45,600 nt of DNA, from contig VXMI01000108.1 of NCBI GenBank assembly GCA_009841165.1, positions 1-45,600 of the forward strand, in the 5' to 3' direction. This DNA is from Gemmatimonadota bacterium (GTDB lineage: Bacteria; Gemmatimonadota; Gemmatimonadetes; Longimicrobiales; Gaopeijiaceae). The notes under the pieces are model-generated. The model saw only the letters and a list, made by a program, of their open reading frames with translations. It was not told the origin of the DNA and searched no databases. A program made the translations under genes and the position numbers. Below, piece by piece: positions 1 through 8,900 of the stretch (positions are counted from its first letter, which is position 1; each line of letters starts with the position of its first letter).

Positions 1-18
1 GGTTGAGGTGGGGGGAAG

Positions 19-63
19 GGATTGGGGGGAGAGGGCGACGCGTGCCTCGCGGCCAGCGTCTCA
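19..63 (+). repeat. Partial copy of dispersed repeat family B
   Basis: The stretch containing GAGGGCGACGCG, followed by CTCGCGGCCAGCGTCTC, matches blocks near 11490, 20900 and 25810, where the same order (GAAGAGGGCGACG, CTCGCTGCC, TCTCG) is seen. Only the first half is present here; the hairpin half found in the other copies is missing. It abuts the dyad at 71-104. Confidence 0.5.
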
Positions 64-70
64 TGGATAT

Positions 71-104
71 ACACAACGCTTTCGTTGTCAACCGGTTTGT
101 TGTG
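71..104. promoter_or_regulatory. Operator-like dyad, same type as the one before the ATPase operon
   Basis: Arms CACAAC (72-77) and GTTGTG (99-104) are separated by 21 bases that begin with a nested palindrome, ACAACGCTTTCGTTGT. The dyad at 25252-25292 has the same arms, the same 21-base spacing and the same nested palindrome. Read on the minus strand it contains TTGACAACG followed by TTGTGTAT, which resembles a promoter core. No intact gene follows it here, so it is probably left over from a deleted operon. Confidence 0.5.
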
Positions 105-109
105 AAAAT

Positions 110-148
110 TGTCAACTACACATGTCATTGTGTAATGTGGTGTTGACG
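110..148. promoter_or_regulatory. 39-base imperfect palindrome, likely toxin-antitoxin operator
   Basis: Left arm TGTCAACTACAC (110-121), a 15-base spacer, and right arm GTGGTGTTGACG (137-148), which pairs at 9 of 12 positions. A second copy with the same left arm and the same 15-base spacer lies at 11633-11671. The architecture is typical of dimer-bound antitoxin operators. It overlaps the 3' end of the HicB-like remnant. Confidence 0.5.
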
Positions 149-268
149 TTTTTCGGTTGCTTTGGAGACGTTGAGCCCCCGGACTAGCCTTCCCTCGCGA
201 GCCGGGCACTTCACATGCTCCTCGTCCTCTGCCGACCACGTAATGCGGTAGGTGTAGTGGTGGCTCAC
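125..268 (-). pseudogene. HicB-like antitoxin remnant
   Basis: A GTG-started frame reads SHHYTYRITWSAEDEEHV, which matches the N-terminal strand typical of HicB-family antitoxins (a partial RNase H-like fold). After that the homology ends, and the frame stops after 47 codons, far short of the usual 70-130 or more. The start overlaps the stop of the upstream remnant in a GTGA, the coupling typical of hicAB operons. It runs into the 39-base dyad. Family assignment is by eye from a short match; decay is clear from length. Confidence 0.55.
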
Positions 269-330
269 TGCATGTCCTCCAGTCTCTCGACTGCCCGAAT
301 GACCTGGCGCACCTGGTATGCCTTCGCCAT
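265..330 (-). pseudogene. HicA-like toxin remnant
   Basis: A 21-codon frame beginning MAKAYQVRQVIRAVER resembles the first helix of HicA-type toxins (usually about 60-80 residues) and then terminates. The catalytic histidine region and the rest of the dsRBD-like fold are absent. It overlaps the HicB-like remnant by four bases, which supports a decayed hicAB pair. The match is short, so the family call is tentative. Confidence 0.35.
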
Positions 331-360
331 CCCCTAGCTTCGATCTTCTCGGGCGGCGCC

Positions 361-1203
361 TTACCGCGACCGGTCCCCCCGAACCCGTTTGCACTGCACC
401 AAGGCGCCTCGCCATCCGACCAGACATTCCACTTCCGGGTACCAGCGAGTCATATCGCGAAAGCTGGATATGATCTGCGGGACAGCGGAGTCGAGGTAGG
501 ACCGGTACTCTTCCGACGATATCGCCTCACCGTCTTCAGGCACCCGAATCAGGTCATCTTCCACCGCTCCCAACACAACCTCGGTCGCCATGTAGGTTGT
601 TACTCCCTCATTCACCGAAAGCGCCAGAATCATCCCGGGAAGCCCACCGTAGAGGGCCGGACCGAACGAGACCGGAATGTCCGGTGCGAACCATGCCTCA
701 ACCTGGTGGTCCGCAGCTTCTCCAACCGCTCGGGTGACCCTGTATCCCAGATGCTCTCCATGCTGCTCGGTGATCGTCCACGCGACCGGAACGACCCCCT
801 CGGCGATGCGAAAGCGTGTCCTCCCGACATCGAGCACCTTGACTGCCGAGGACCCGTCCTCTCCGACGTACGCCTGTCCAAGGGCGCTTGGCGTGAACGC
901 GTACCATGCTTCGAGGGCTCGGCCCAGGGCGTTGAGAGTGGTGCCGGTTGCGCGAAACCGTGCCGGGGCAACCCCACGGCCCCTGTTCCACGTTTCTCTC
1001 ACCATCAGGGACCGTGAAGGAGTGAAGTGGAGCAGGAACGGCGCGCTGCCCCATGCTTCCAGCACCGCGGGCACTTCAGCCAGTTCCCCGGGCATCTCGA
1101 CATCGAGCCACACGCTGCTGGCGTAGGAAATGGTCCCGCTCTGCCCGTCCGCGCGGCCGACCGACACCGCAATCGCGAGTAAACCTGCGAACAGCGCTCT
1201 CAT
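361..1203 (-). CDS. GLPGLI family secreted protein
   Basis: A 280-residue protein with an N-terminal signal peptide (MRALFAGLLAIAVSVGRADG). Around residues 180-190 it carries the block YGGLPGMILAL, a form of the GLPGLI signature that names a family of exported proteins common in Bacteroidota and related Gram-negatives. Molecular function is unknown. I chose the ATG at 1203 because it overlaps the stop of the upstream gene in an ATGA and directly precedes the signal peptide; the frame is open about 34 codons further upstream without a better start. It is the second gene of a two-gene operon with the beta-propeller protein, so the two products probably act together in the periplasm. Confidence 0.8.
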   Translation of the reverse strand: MRALFAGLLAIAVSVGRADGQSGTISYASSVWLDVEMPGELAEVPAVLEAWGSAPFLLHFTPSRSLMVRETWNRGRGVAPARFRATGTTLNALGRALEAWYAFTPSALGQAYVGEDGSSAVKVLDVGRTRFRIAEGVVPVAWTITEQHGEHLGYRVTRAVGEAADHQVEAWFAPDIPVSFGPALYGGLPGMILALSVNEGVTTYMATEVVLGAVEDDLIRVPEDGEAISSEEYRSYLDSAVPQIISSFRDMTRWYPEVECLVGWRGALVQCKRVRGDRSR

Positions 1204-2360
1204 CGCACCGTACCCGTGCACCGATCCGCGTCGATGGTGAATCGTCGCACGACCGTTGCAATACTCGTCTCGGCGCCCGCCCGCAGTCGTCGATCCAGGA
1301 CCCATAGAGTGCTGCCCTGCAGAAACGGAATCGGCACTCCGACATCCGAGGTGGGGATCAGGGTGTCACCACAGCCGCGATCACCGTCGAAACGGGACAC
1401 GGCTGCGTAGAGCCTGGCACCGGTCATGGAGCCGTCTTCGTCGCGGTCGCTCTCCTGGTGAAGCGTGTAGACGTTCCCGGAACCGTCCCGCGACAACTCT
1501 CGGACCATCGACACGCCCGAAAAGAAGTCGAAGATCCATGACCGCAAGTCCTCCTGATTTCCAGACCGGTCACGGCGCATGGCCTCAAGAAACTCAGCTT
1601 CATCCGGTTCGCCGCGCCGCAGCCCCTTTCCGATCCAGACCGTATCGGTGACCGCACCTTCGTGAGCGATCCGAATCACGAAGGGGCTTCCGGTAAACCC
1701 CAGCACCACATCACGGTCCCGCACGTCGAGGAAACCGATGGACAGCGATCCCGCCAACGCGTGTTGCTCTCGGTAAGGTGCAGGCACCGTCCCACGATCC
1801 AGGACGATTGGCGGCGCTTGCTCCAGGGAACCGGCTGCGTCCACCAGGTCTGCGATGGCGATCACCCCATGGGATGCCGACGAGACCCGGTTGTTTCCCA
1901 CAAACCAGAGCGAGTCACCCGAGACCGCAAAGGACGAGGGTCGGTTGTTGACATCCACCCTCACGCTGCCTTGATGAGCACCCGTCATCGGTTCGAAGAG
2001 TTCAAGCCTTCCGGTTTCGTCCAGGAAACCCGCGACGGACTCGGTCACAAAGGCAACACCGCCCAGATGCAGGAACTCCCCGGGCCCGCCTCCCCGTCCT
2101 CCCAGGTGCCCCGTCAATCGACCCGTGGCGTCGTAGCGCAGGACCGTCTCGGCGAATCCGTCAGAAACCAGCAGTGAACCATCGGGCGCGACGAACAGCG
2201 CCAGTGGGTTCCCGATGTAGTGCTCCTCCGTCTCCTCCAGCACGACGCTGTCGCGGAGGATCAGGTCGGGTCCGGGATTCTGAGCGGCTGCACCGTTGGC
2301 GAATGCGACCAGCAGACCCAAGAGGATCGGCGTCGCGAGCACATGGCGGCGATCATTCAC
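1200..2360 (-). CDS. Secreted six-bladed beta-propeller (NHL-like) protein
   Basis: About 386 residues with a signal peptide (hydrophobic run ending GAAAQ) followed by repeated blades of the type 'pdGslLVSDgfaetVlRYDatG' and 'GRGGGPGEFLHLGGV'. The glycine-rich 'GxGPGEF' turn is characteristic of the 6-bladed beta-propeller/NHL-like families abundant in Gemmatimonadota and Bacteroidota. Such proteins are exported and are thought to bind ligands or partners; no enzymatic residues are evident. GTG at 2360 follows a GGAG ten bases upstream and gives a compact signal peptide; a TTG at 2399 is an alternative. It is coupled to the GLPGLI gene by a 4-base overlap. The 150 bases upstream are shared with the divergent hydrolase gene. 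Confidence 0.8.
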   Translation of the reverse strand: MNDRRHVLATPILLGLLVAFANGAAAQNPGPDLILRDSVVLEETEEHYIGNPLALFVAPDGSLLVSDGFAETVLRYDATGRLTGHLGGRGGGPGEFLHLGGVAFVTESVAGFLDETGRLELFEPMTGAHQGSVRVDVNNRPSSFAVSGDSLWFVGNNRVSSASHGVIAIADLVDAAGSLEQAPPIVLDRGTVPAPYREQHALAGSLSIGFLDVRDRDVVLGFTGSPFVIRIAHEGAVTDTVWIGKGLRRGEPDEAEFLEAMRRDRSGNQEDLRSWIFDFFSGVSMVRELSRDGSGNVYTLHQESDRDEDGSMTGARLYAAVSRFDGDRGCGDTLIPTSDVGVPIPFLQGSTLWVLDRRLRAGAETSIATVVRRFTIDADRCTGTVR

Positions 2361-2514
2361 TATTCCGGCGCTCCATTCAAATCGGCTGTTCCCCTGCAAT
2401 CATTATGACGTGCCGGGGGTGAAACAAGCCAATCTCCGCAGTCGTCCTTTGGAACCATTACGGATGCCGGATGGCCAATCCCCGCATTTCGGGAACCCAA
2501 GGAGGAGATTCGCG
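2361..2514. promoter_or_regulatory. Divergent intergenic region between propeller and hydrolase genes
   Basis: The gap between two divergently read secreted-protein genes must contain both promoters. A strong ribosome binding site, GGAGGAG (2501-2507), sits 7 bases before the hydrolase ATG at 2515. I see no clear -35/-10 pair. Confidence 0.4.
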
Positions 2515-4059
2515 ATGCCTGGTAGAACACGCTGCATACACCTGGCGTTCCTGGTGACGACCGCCTTGCCGGTCTACCAGCCGGCGTACGCCCAGGCTGT
2601 TATCGGGGGCGACTGGCGGGCGGATGTCGACGCGTTCGCAGGCAGGCTCGTCGAGATGGGCGGCGCCCCCGGGATCGGTCTCGCCATCGTCCAGGACGAC
2701 TGGGTTCTGCACGCGCGCGGGTTTGGGCTCGCCGATATGGATGCCGGCAGGGGGGTCGACACGGAAACGGCGTTCTACATTGCCTCGACCACCAAGGCGA
2801 TCACGGCAACTGCGGTGATCTCGCTCGCCGACCGCGGGTTGATCGACCTGAACGCACCGATCACGGCATACGTACCCGAGCTTCGCTTCCAGCCACCGCT
2901 CGACGCCGATTCGGTGACGGTCCACGACCTCCTCACAATGACGCACGGCATCCAGCAGGGATTGGGACCGGTGGTGTTCCGGACGGCCTTTACCGGCGAC
3001 TTCACCCGCGAACAGCTCGTCGACGCGCTGCGGGATTATGGCCCGTCGCCGACGGGGCGGCGCTTCGCCTACGGGAACCTCGGTTACAACCTGCTGGGGA
3101 TGGTTCTCGAGAGCACGGGTTCCGGGAGCTGGAAGGAAATCGTGCGGCAGGAGGTGCTCGACCCGTTCGGCATGGATCAGACGACCGGGTACGTGTCGCG
3201 GATCCCCGCAGAGCGCATCGCCCAGCCACATGGCTTCCTGCCCGACGGTTTCGAGCGGATCCCCCTGGGCAAGGCCGACGCGAACATGCACGCCGCGGGC
3301 GGACACTTTGCCACCGCGCGAGATCTGGGACGCTTTGTCGCTGTTCATCTGAGTGGCAGCGCGGAAGGGAGCGGGGGCACCGTGCCGAGCCGGAGCGCGC
3401 TCCAGTCGATGCAGCGTCAGCACGTGGAGCAGGATCGCCAATTCCTGTCGTTGCATCGTTTCGGGTGGGGCTACGGATGGGATCTCGGCACGTACGAAGG
3501 CGAGACCGTGGTGCATCGCTTCGGCGGATTCTCGGGGTACCACTCCCACTTGTCGTTCATGCCACGGCACGGCATCGGAGTCGTCGTGCTGGTCAACGGT
3601 GGAGGCCCATCCGCCATGACGGCCGACCTGCTGGCGACGTACGTCTACGATCGTCTGCTCGGCAAGGCCGGGCTGGAAGACGCCCATGCCGCACACATCG
3701 ACAGCACGCGCGAACGACTGGACGAGGCCCGTCGCGGATTGGCCGCCCATCTGGCGGAGCGCAAGGCGCGTCTCGCCCCTCTCTCACATCCCCTTGCGCA
3801 CTATGCCGGCGTGTATGAAAGCCCTCGATTCGGCCGGATGGAGTGGCGGGTGGTGGCAAACGGCCTCGAGGTCCGGATGGGAGTCGCGTGGAGCCGGGCG
3901 GAGGTGTTCGACGCGAGCGAAGACATGCTCCGGGCGGAACTCGCGGGCGGCGGGAACGTCGTGGATTTCGAATTCCCGCCCGACGGAGGACCGGCATCGA
4001 GCGTGATCATTCGGACGGGCCCGGATACGGGGGAGGAGTTCCTGCGGATCGGGGAGTAG
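2515..4059 (+). CDS. Secreted serine hydrolase, class C beta-lactamase-like
   Basis: A 514-residue protein with a signal peptide ending YAQA. The serine beta-lactamase/penicillin-binding fold is visible: SxxK as STTK (residues 91-94, catalytic Ser91 and Lys94), the YxN motif as YGN (186-188), and a late HRFGGFSGYHS segment at the third-motif position. The C-terminal approximately 85 residues (from HYAGVYESPRFG) form the small beta domain often attached to this family (DUF3471-like). The family includes esterases, D-aminopeptidases and carboxypeptidases, so the substrate is not predictable. Start chosen at 2515 because of the GGAGGAG site; the frame is open further upstream without a ribosome site. 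It stands alone on the plus strand. Confidence 0.88.
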   Translation: MPGRTRCIHLAFLVTTALPVYQPAYAQAVIGGDWRADVDAFAGRLVEMGGAPGIGLAIVQDDWVLHARGFGLADMDAGRGVDTETAFYIASTTKAITATAVISLADRGLIDLNAPITAYVPELRFQPPLDADSVTVHDLLTMTHGIQQGLGPVVFRTAFTGDFTREQLVDALRDYGPSPTGRRFAYGNLGYNLLGMVLESTGSGSWKEIVRQEVLDPFGMDQTTGYVSRIPAERIAQPHGFLPDGFERIPLGKADANMHAAGGHFATARDLGRFVAVHLSGSAEGSGGTVPSRSALQSMQRQHVEQDRQFLSLHRFGWGYGWDLGTYEGETVVHRFGGFSGYHSHLSFMPRHGIGVVVLVNGGGPSAMTADLLATYVYDRLLGKAGLEDAHAAHIDSTRERLDEARRGLAAHLAERKARLAPLSHPLAHYAGVYESPRFGRMEWRVVANGLEVRMGVAWSRAEVFDASEDMLRAELAGGGNVVDFEFPPDGGPASSVIIRTGPDTGEEFLRIGE

Positions 4060-4098
4060 GGGCGAGTAGCGAGGGTCCGTGCCCAAGCCCGTGCTCCT

Positions 4099-4260
4099 TC
4101 ATTCGGCGTGGGCGCGCACCAGGGCTTCGGGATCGCGGTCGATCACGGTCAACAGGACCCGAGCCGCCCGGTCCGGGACGCGCCGCCCCTGTTCCCACTC
4201 CTGTACCGCCCGCACGTCGAGTGGGAAGCGAGGCTCAGGCTCAGCAAGACGCTCAGGTAA
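4099..4260 (-). pseudogene. C-terminal fragment of an XRE/HigA-type antitoxin
   Basis: Minus-strand translation gives [18 protein letters not shown] followed by [18 protein letters not shown], the recognition helix and C-terminal helix typical of XRE-family antitoxins (NadS/HigA-like). The N-terminal helices and a start are missing; upstream of 4260 the frame continues into unrelated sequence that is, on the other strand, the edge of an Rpn fragment. This is a broken gene, and no toxin partner is seen. Confidence 0.6.
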
Positions 4261-4307
4261 GAGCCCAGAGGCGGATCGCGATCTCCTTGGTCGTCGTCCG
4301 CAGGAAC

Positions 4308-4376
4308 ATGGCCCGAGGCGTGAAGGCGATGGTACGTTCGAAGGGATTCGATAGCGATCTACCGGATGAAGCGATG
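4308..4376 (+). pseudogene. Fragment of an Rpn-family nuclease gene
   Basis: The codons reading [19 protein letters not shown] are nearly identical in protein and DNA to an internal segment of the intact Rpn-family gene at 11802-12716 (MARGLKAMLRSKGFDTDRL, DNA around 12402-12470). The rest of that gene is absent. The fragment is in frame with the downstream membrane protease, so it could extend that protein at its N terminus if the ATG at 4308 (AGGA four bases upstream) is used. Confidence 0.65.
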
Positions 4377-5015
4377 ATGCGGAAATGGTTGCGAACCGAC
4401 GGTTGGTTGGCCGGGGGCGTCGGTGGCGTGGTGGCCGTCCCGCTCGCGATCGTGTTGCACGAACTCGGGCACTTTGGAACATTCGTCGCATTCGGACTCC
4501 CCGACCCTGTCCTTCGTTATGCCTCCGCCGGCTGGGCCGGTTCCGGGGAGTGGCTTACGCTCTTCCGCGAGGGAGACATTGCGGCGGCGACGGCGCTCGC
4601 CGAACCGTGGAAAATGGCGGTCGCCATGGCCGGGGGGCCTGCGGTGAGCTATCTGACGGCCATCGTCTGCGTGTTCGCGGTCCGTCGCTCCGGCCCCGGC
4701 CCCCTATCCCTGGTTCTCGCGCTCGGATTGTCGGCGCCGGGACAAGGGCTGGGGGCCTTGATGGTTCTTGCCATCAACCTCTTCGGAGGAGGATTCGTCG
4801 GAAATCAGGACGAAGCGTGGGTGGCGTCGATCGCCGGGATCTCGTCATCCCTTACCGCTCTACCCGGTGTCGCCTGCCTCGTGCTCGCACCCTGGTTCCT
4901 CGTGACGGCCATACCTCGCGGTCGGAGGATCCGAGTCGTGGTTCCGGTAGCGGGCGGCATGGTTCTGGGCCTCTTCGGGTGGCTCGGTTGGCTGGGGCCC
5001 CTGCTTCTTCCGTGA
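4374..5015 (+). CDS. M50-like integral membrane metalloprotease
   Basis: About 213 residues, strongly hydrophobic with four to six predicted membrane segments. The first segment carries HELGH, the HExxH zinc site of site-2-protease-like (M50) peptidases, placed inside a hydrophobic stretch ([16 protein letters not shown]) as expected. I do not see a confident distal NPDG or LDG ligand motif, so it could also be one of the M50-related proteins of unknown activity. Start is uncertain: MM at 4374/4377 gives the native-looking N terminus, while the in-frame ATG at 4308 would add an Rpn-derived tail. It converges with the truncated gene at 5031, with a gap of only 15 bases. Confidence 0.65.
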   Translation: MMRKWLRTDGWLAGGVGGVVAVPLAIVLHELGHFGTFVAFGLPDPVLRYASAGWAGSGEWLTLFREGDIAAATALAEPWKMAVAMAGGPAVSYLTAIVCVFAVRRSGPGPLSLVLALGLSAPGQGLGALMVLAINLFGGGFVGNQDEAWVASIAGISSSLTALPGVACLVLAPWFLVTAIPRGRRIRVVVPVAGGMVLGLFGWLGWLGPLLLP

Positions 5016-5030
5016 CCCCGTGCGAGCCCG

Positions 5031-5639
5031 TCACGGACCGACGTCAGCCCTTGCGGCATGCAATCGCATGCGTCCGCGGATGGTCACTCCGTAGTGTGTC
5101 GAATCGCGAGTTAGCACGTCGATGTACAACAGGCGCGCCTTCACCAAGCGGTCGGTCAGTTCCTGAAGCTGGCCGCCTGTCCAGGATTCGGAATGCGCCA
5201 GCGTGCCTGGATCTTCTGTTCCCAACGACAAGGACCGGCGGGGTGCAGCCGATACTCGATCATCGATGTGCCTTAGCAAGCGGGTCGCCCGGGCCTCACG
5301 GCTCAGTGCGGAGGCCATCCTGGATTCTTCCAGGAGATTGCTGTCCACAAGAGGGGCGTCGTCACCATCGCGCCTGCGATCGATGAGCGCCGTGGTCAGC
5401 CTGGCCCTGGCTCGCTCATCGAGAGCGCCCGCGTTGATGGTTTCCACGGCTGGTCCCGTGATTCGGTAGTCTCCGCCAGCGCGAGGAGACCTCACCCGAA
5501 CGGCATCGTGATCGCCCAACTGCTGCAGTGCGGCAGGCGTCCCCCAGACTGGGCACTTCGGATTGTTCAATTGCGGATCCTCCGTCTTGTGCCGCGTTTG
5601 TCCCCTAACCGTGACGCAGCCCTTCCTTGTTGGGATCAA
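5031..5639 (-). pseudogene. Truncated zinc-ribbon-like hypothetical protein
   Basis: The 202-codon frame starts near CPVWGTPAAL, a degenerate form of the CPxCGTPA zinc-ribbon opening (second Cys replaced by Trp). It continues with SPRAGGDYRITGPA and ERARARLTTALIDRRR. I recognise this as the N-terminal part of larger proteins in which a C-terminal nucleotide-processing or TIR-like domain follows; here the frame ends (GRMRLHAARAD) near the point where that domain should begin. So it looks like a 3'-truncated gene. The start is uncertain: the longest frame uses TTG at 5639. Function unknown. Confidence 0.45.
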
Positions 5640-5712
5640 ACTACGACAACGCGCGACTTTCTGATAAGGCTAAACCTGCGCGGTACGGCGATAGAGCCCC
5701 AGAATGTAATGT

Positions 5713-5730
5713 CGACATGATATTATGTCG
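5713..5730. promoter_or_regulatory. Perfect 6+6 inverted repeat upstream of the M16/TonB gene
   Basis: CGACAT (5713-5718), GATATT spacer, ATGTCG (5725-5730). The dyad sits in the AT-richest part of the 340-base gap before the gene at 5983, and could be an operator. The rest of the gap (5640-5982) contains no convincing gene. Confidence 0.3.
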
Positions 5731-5910
5731 TCTTTTGATGACATTTTCGAATCGCTGGGTCAGCATCCGCCGGTTGCCGGGCCCCCCAAAAGGGTACACC
5801 ACAAGGCGTACCGCAGGGTTATGCCTCGGGGCAGACGGTTGGCCACAGTGGTTCTGTCGGAGATCGGTAATCGACTCGACTCACTTGTGTCAAAAGCGGA
5901 CCAGCCGTAG
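5725..5910 (+). other. Small open frame, doubtful gene
   Basis: A 61-codon ATG frame (MSSFDDIFESLGQHPP...) with a basic middle section and no recognisable domain. There is no ribosome binding site, because the ATG lies inside the inverted repeat at 5713-5730. It may be a decayed fragment or spurious. Listed because the gap is otherwise empty. Confidence 0.2.
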
Positions 5911-5982
5911 ACATTACCTGAGGCCTCAGTTCGCCGTTCGGTTGGTTCGGTCCGCGCTTTCCACGAATAGAGGAGCGTTGGC

Positions 5983-8900
5983 ATGGGATCGAATAGTGTT
6001 CCGCCTGTTTCCGGCAGCTTGAGCATCCGGCCCGCTCCAACGACCCCGTTCCTGTGCCTCGTCGCCGTCGGCACGCTGGCCGCCGGACGCGCGACTGCCC
6101 AGCAATTCGACCCGGCCGACCGCATCCCACCCGATCCCGCGGTGACCACCGGCACTCTCGCGAACGGGCTCACCTACTTCATCCAAGAGAACGACGAACC
6201 GGAGAACCGCGCCGCCTTGCGCCTGGTCGTGAACGCCGGCTCGATCCTCGAGGACGACGACCAGTTGGGGCTCGCACACTTTGTCGAGCACATCGCCTTC
6301 AATGGGACGGAGAACTTCGAGAAGCAGGAGCTGGTCAGCTACCTCGAGTCGATCGGGATGCAGTTCGGTCCCGACCTCAACGCGTACACCAGCTTCGACG
6401 AGACGGTGTACATGCTGCAGGTCCCGATGGATGATCCCGAGGTGCTCGCGACCGCCTTTCAGATTCTCGCCGACTGGGCCGGCGGTGTTCTCTTCGACCC
6501 CGAGGAGGTCGACGCGGAGCGCGGCGTCGTGATCGAGGAGTGGCGGGGACGGCTGGGCGGCACGGACCGAATCCAGGATGAGCAATTGCCGATCATCTTC
6601 AACGGCTCGCGCTACGCGGACCGGCTCCCGATCGGAGACCCGGAGATCCTGGCGAATGCCCCGGTCGAACGGCTGCGCAGCTTCTACGAGGACTGGTACC
6701 GGCCGGAGCTCATGGCGGTCGTCGCGGTCGGCGACTTCGATGGTGACGTGATAGAGGGGCTGATCCGCGAGCACTTCGGAGGGCTTGAGGGCCCCGACAA
6801 TCCACGTCCCAGAACCGAGGCGGACGTCCCGATCGACCATCCGCCGCTGATCTCGATCGGGACCGACCCCGAGTTCCCGGCGGCCCAGGTTCAGGTCCTC
6901 TACAAGCTGGCCGAGAGCCCGCGAGGCACGGTGGCCGACTTCCGGCGCGCCCGGGTGCAGTCGCTATACGCGCGGATGCTGAGCGAGCGGCTGGGTGAGT
7001 TGACGTACCAGGCAAACCCACCGTTTGCGGAAGCATCCGCGAGCGTAAACAACCTCGGGCGCGGGGCGGACGCCTCCCGGTTCAACGCGGCTGTGGCCTC
7101 GGGCGGATACATGCGGGCACTCGACGCGGTCCTGACGGAGGTCGCGCGCGTGGCGCGGCACGGTTTCACGGCAGTTGAACTCGAACGCGAGAAGGCGTCG
7201 CTCCGGCGGAGCCAGGAGCGTCGGCTGGCCGAGGCGGAAGACCGGTCGTCGGCGTCGCTTGCCAACCGGTACACCCAGGCGTTCCTGAACGGGAATCCCT
7301 ACCCGAGCGTCGAGACCGAGGTGGCCCTTCTCGACGCCGTCTTGCCCGGGATCACGCTTGCCGAGACCAGCGCCTTCGCGCGGGAATGGCTGACCGACGA
7401 GGGACGCGTGGTCCTGGTGGCCGGCCCGGAGAGAGCGGGGCTCCACGTGCCGGACGAGGAGGAGGTGGCCGAAGTGTTCGCGGCCGTCGCCGCGAAGGAA
7501 ATCGATCCCTACGTGGTAGTCGATCTCGATGTCCCTCTCCTCGCCGAAATCCCCGAGGGCTCCCCGGTCATCGCCGAGGAGTCGGTGAACGAGATCGGCG
7601 TGACGATCTGGGAGCTTGCGAACGGCGTGCGGGTCGTGCTCAAGCCCACCGGCTTCAGCGACGACGAGATCGTGTTCCGAGGCACGAGCCCCGGTGGTAC
7701 GTCGCTCGCGCCCGAGGAGATCCTCGGCCATGTCCTTCCGATAACCCGGATGCCCGATGGGGACCTGGGCGCAATCATTGCGGGGGGCGGAGTCGGCGAG
7801 CTGGGTCCGGTCGCCCTGAACCGGCATCTCTCCGACAAGGAGGCCAGCGCCGTGCCCTTTGTCGGGCCTCTGACCGAGGAAATCCGCGGCTCCGCTTCCC
7901 CGCAGGACATGGAGACGGCGCTGCAACTCATCTACCAGCGGTTCACGGCACCACGGATGGACGAACCGGTCTTCCAGAGCCTCAAGTCCCAGATCCCCGT
8001 TCTCGCCAACCTGGGATTCCTGCCGTCGATGATGTTTCTGGACACCCTCGCGGCCTACATGGGACAGGGTCACCCCCGCGGGCCACAGACGCTGGCGCAA
8101 CAGATCCGGGACAAACGCGCCGCGGAGCTGGACGTGGCGATGGGTTTCTACAGGGACCGTTTCGCGGACGCGTCCGACTTCACCTTCTATTTCGTGGGCG
8201 CCTTCGATCTCGATGGAATCGGGCCGCTCGTCGAAACGTACCTCGGCGGGCTGCCCAGCCTCGGGCGCTCGGAAGACTGGATCGACCACGCTGTGGATCC
8301 CCCGCCGGGCGTCATCGAGAGGACGATTTACAAGGGGATCGCGCCCCAGAGCACGACGGCAATCTTCTTCCGCGGAGACGGCGAGTATTCGCCCGAGGAG
8401 TCGATGGTCATCGGCGCGATGGCCGCAATCCTCCAGACCCGGTTGCGGGAGCGGTTGCGCGAGGAGTTGGGAGGCACCTACAGCGTCGGCGTTTCGGGTG
8501 GAATCAGCTACCGGCCCGACGAGGAATACAGCGTGGCGATCCAGTTCGGCTCGGACCCCCGGCGCACCGAAGAGCTTGGCGCTGCAGTCTTCGAGGAGAT
8601 CGAGCGGCTCAAGGCCGACGGTCCCGACGCGGAGGTGGTCGACAACAGCCGCGAAGCGCAGCGGCGCTCGAAGGAGACCAGCCTCGAGCGCAACACGTAC
8701 TGGCTGGGCCAGCTTGCCGCCCACGAGAACGCGCGCCGGGACATCCGGGGAATCCCCTCCTACGACCTGATCGAGGCCTGGACGGCGGAGCAGGTGCGTC
8801 AGGCGGCCAAGCGGTACCTGCGCACGGACCAGTACATGAAGTTCGTGTTGCTCCCGGAATACATGATGCCGCGCGCCCGGGTCGCTGCCGGCTCGCCGGT

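Noticed and set aside
125-427. 100-codon frame as one intact gene
   Set aside because: Its first half is out of frame with the HicA-like remnant, and only the HicB-like opening is recognisable; better explained as two relics.
2458-3750. 430-codon minus-strand frame across the serine hydrolase
   Set aside because: A shadow of the hydrolase, which has SxxK and YxN motifs and a strong ribosome site.
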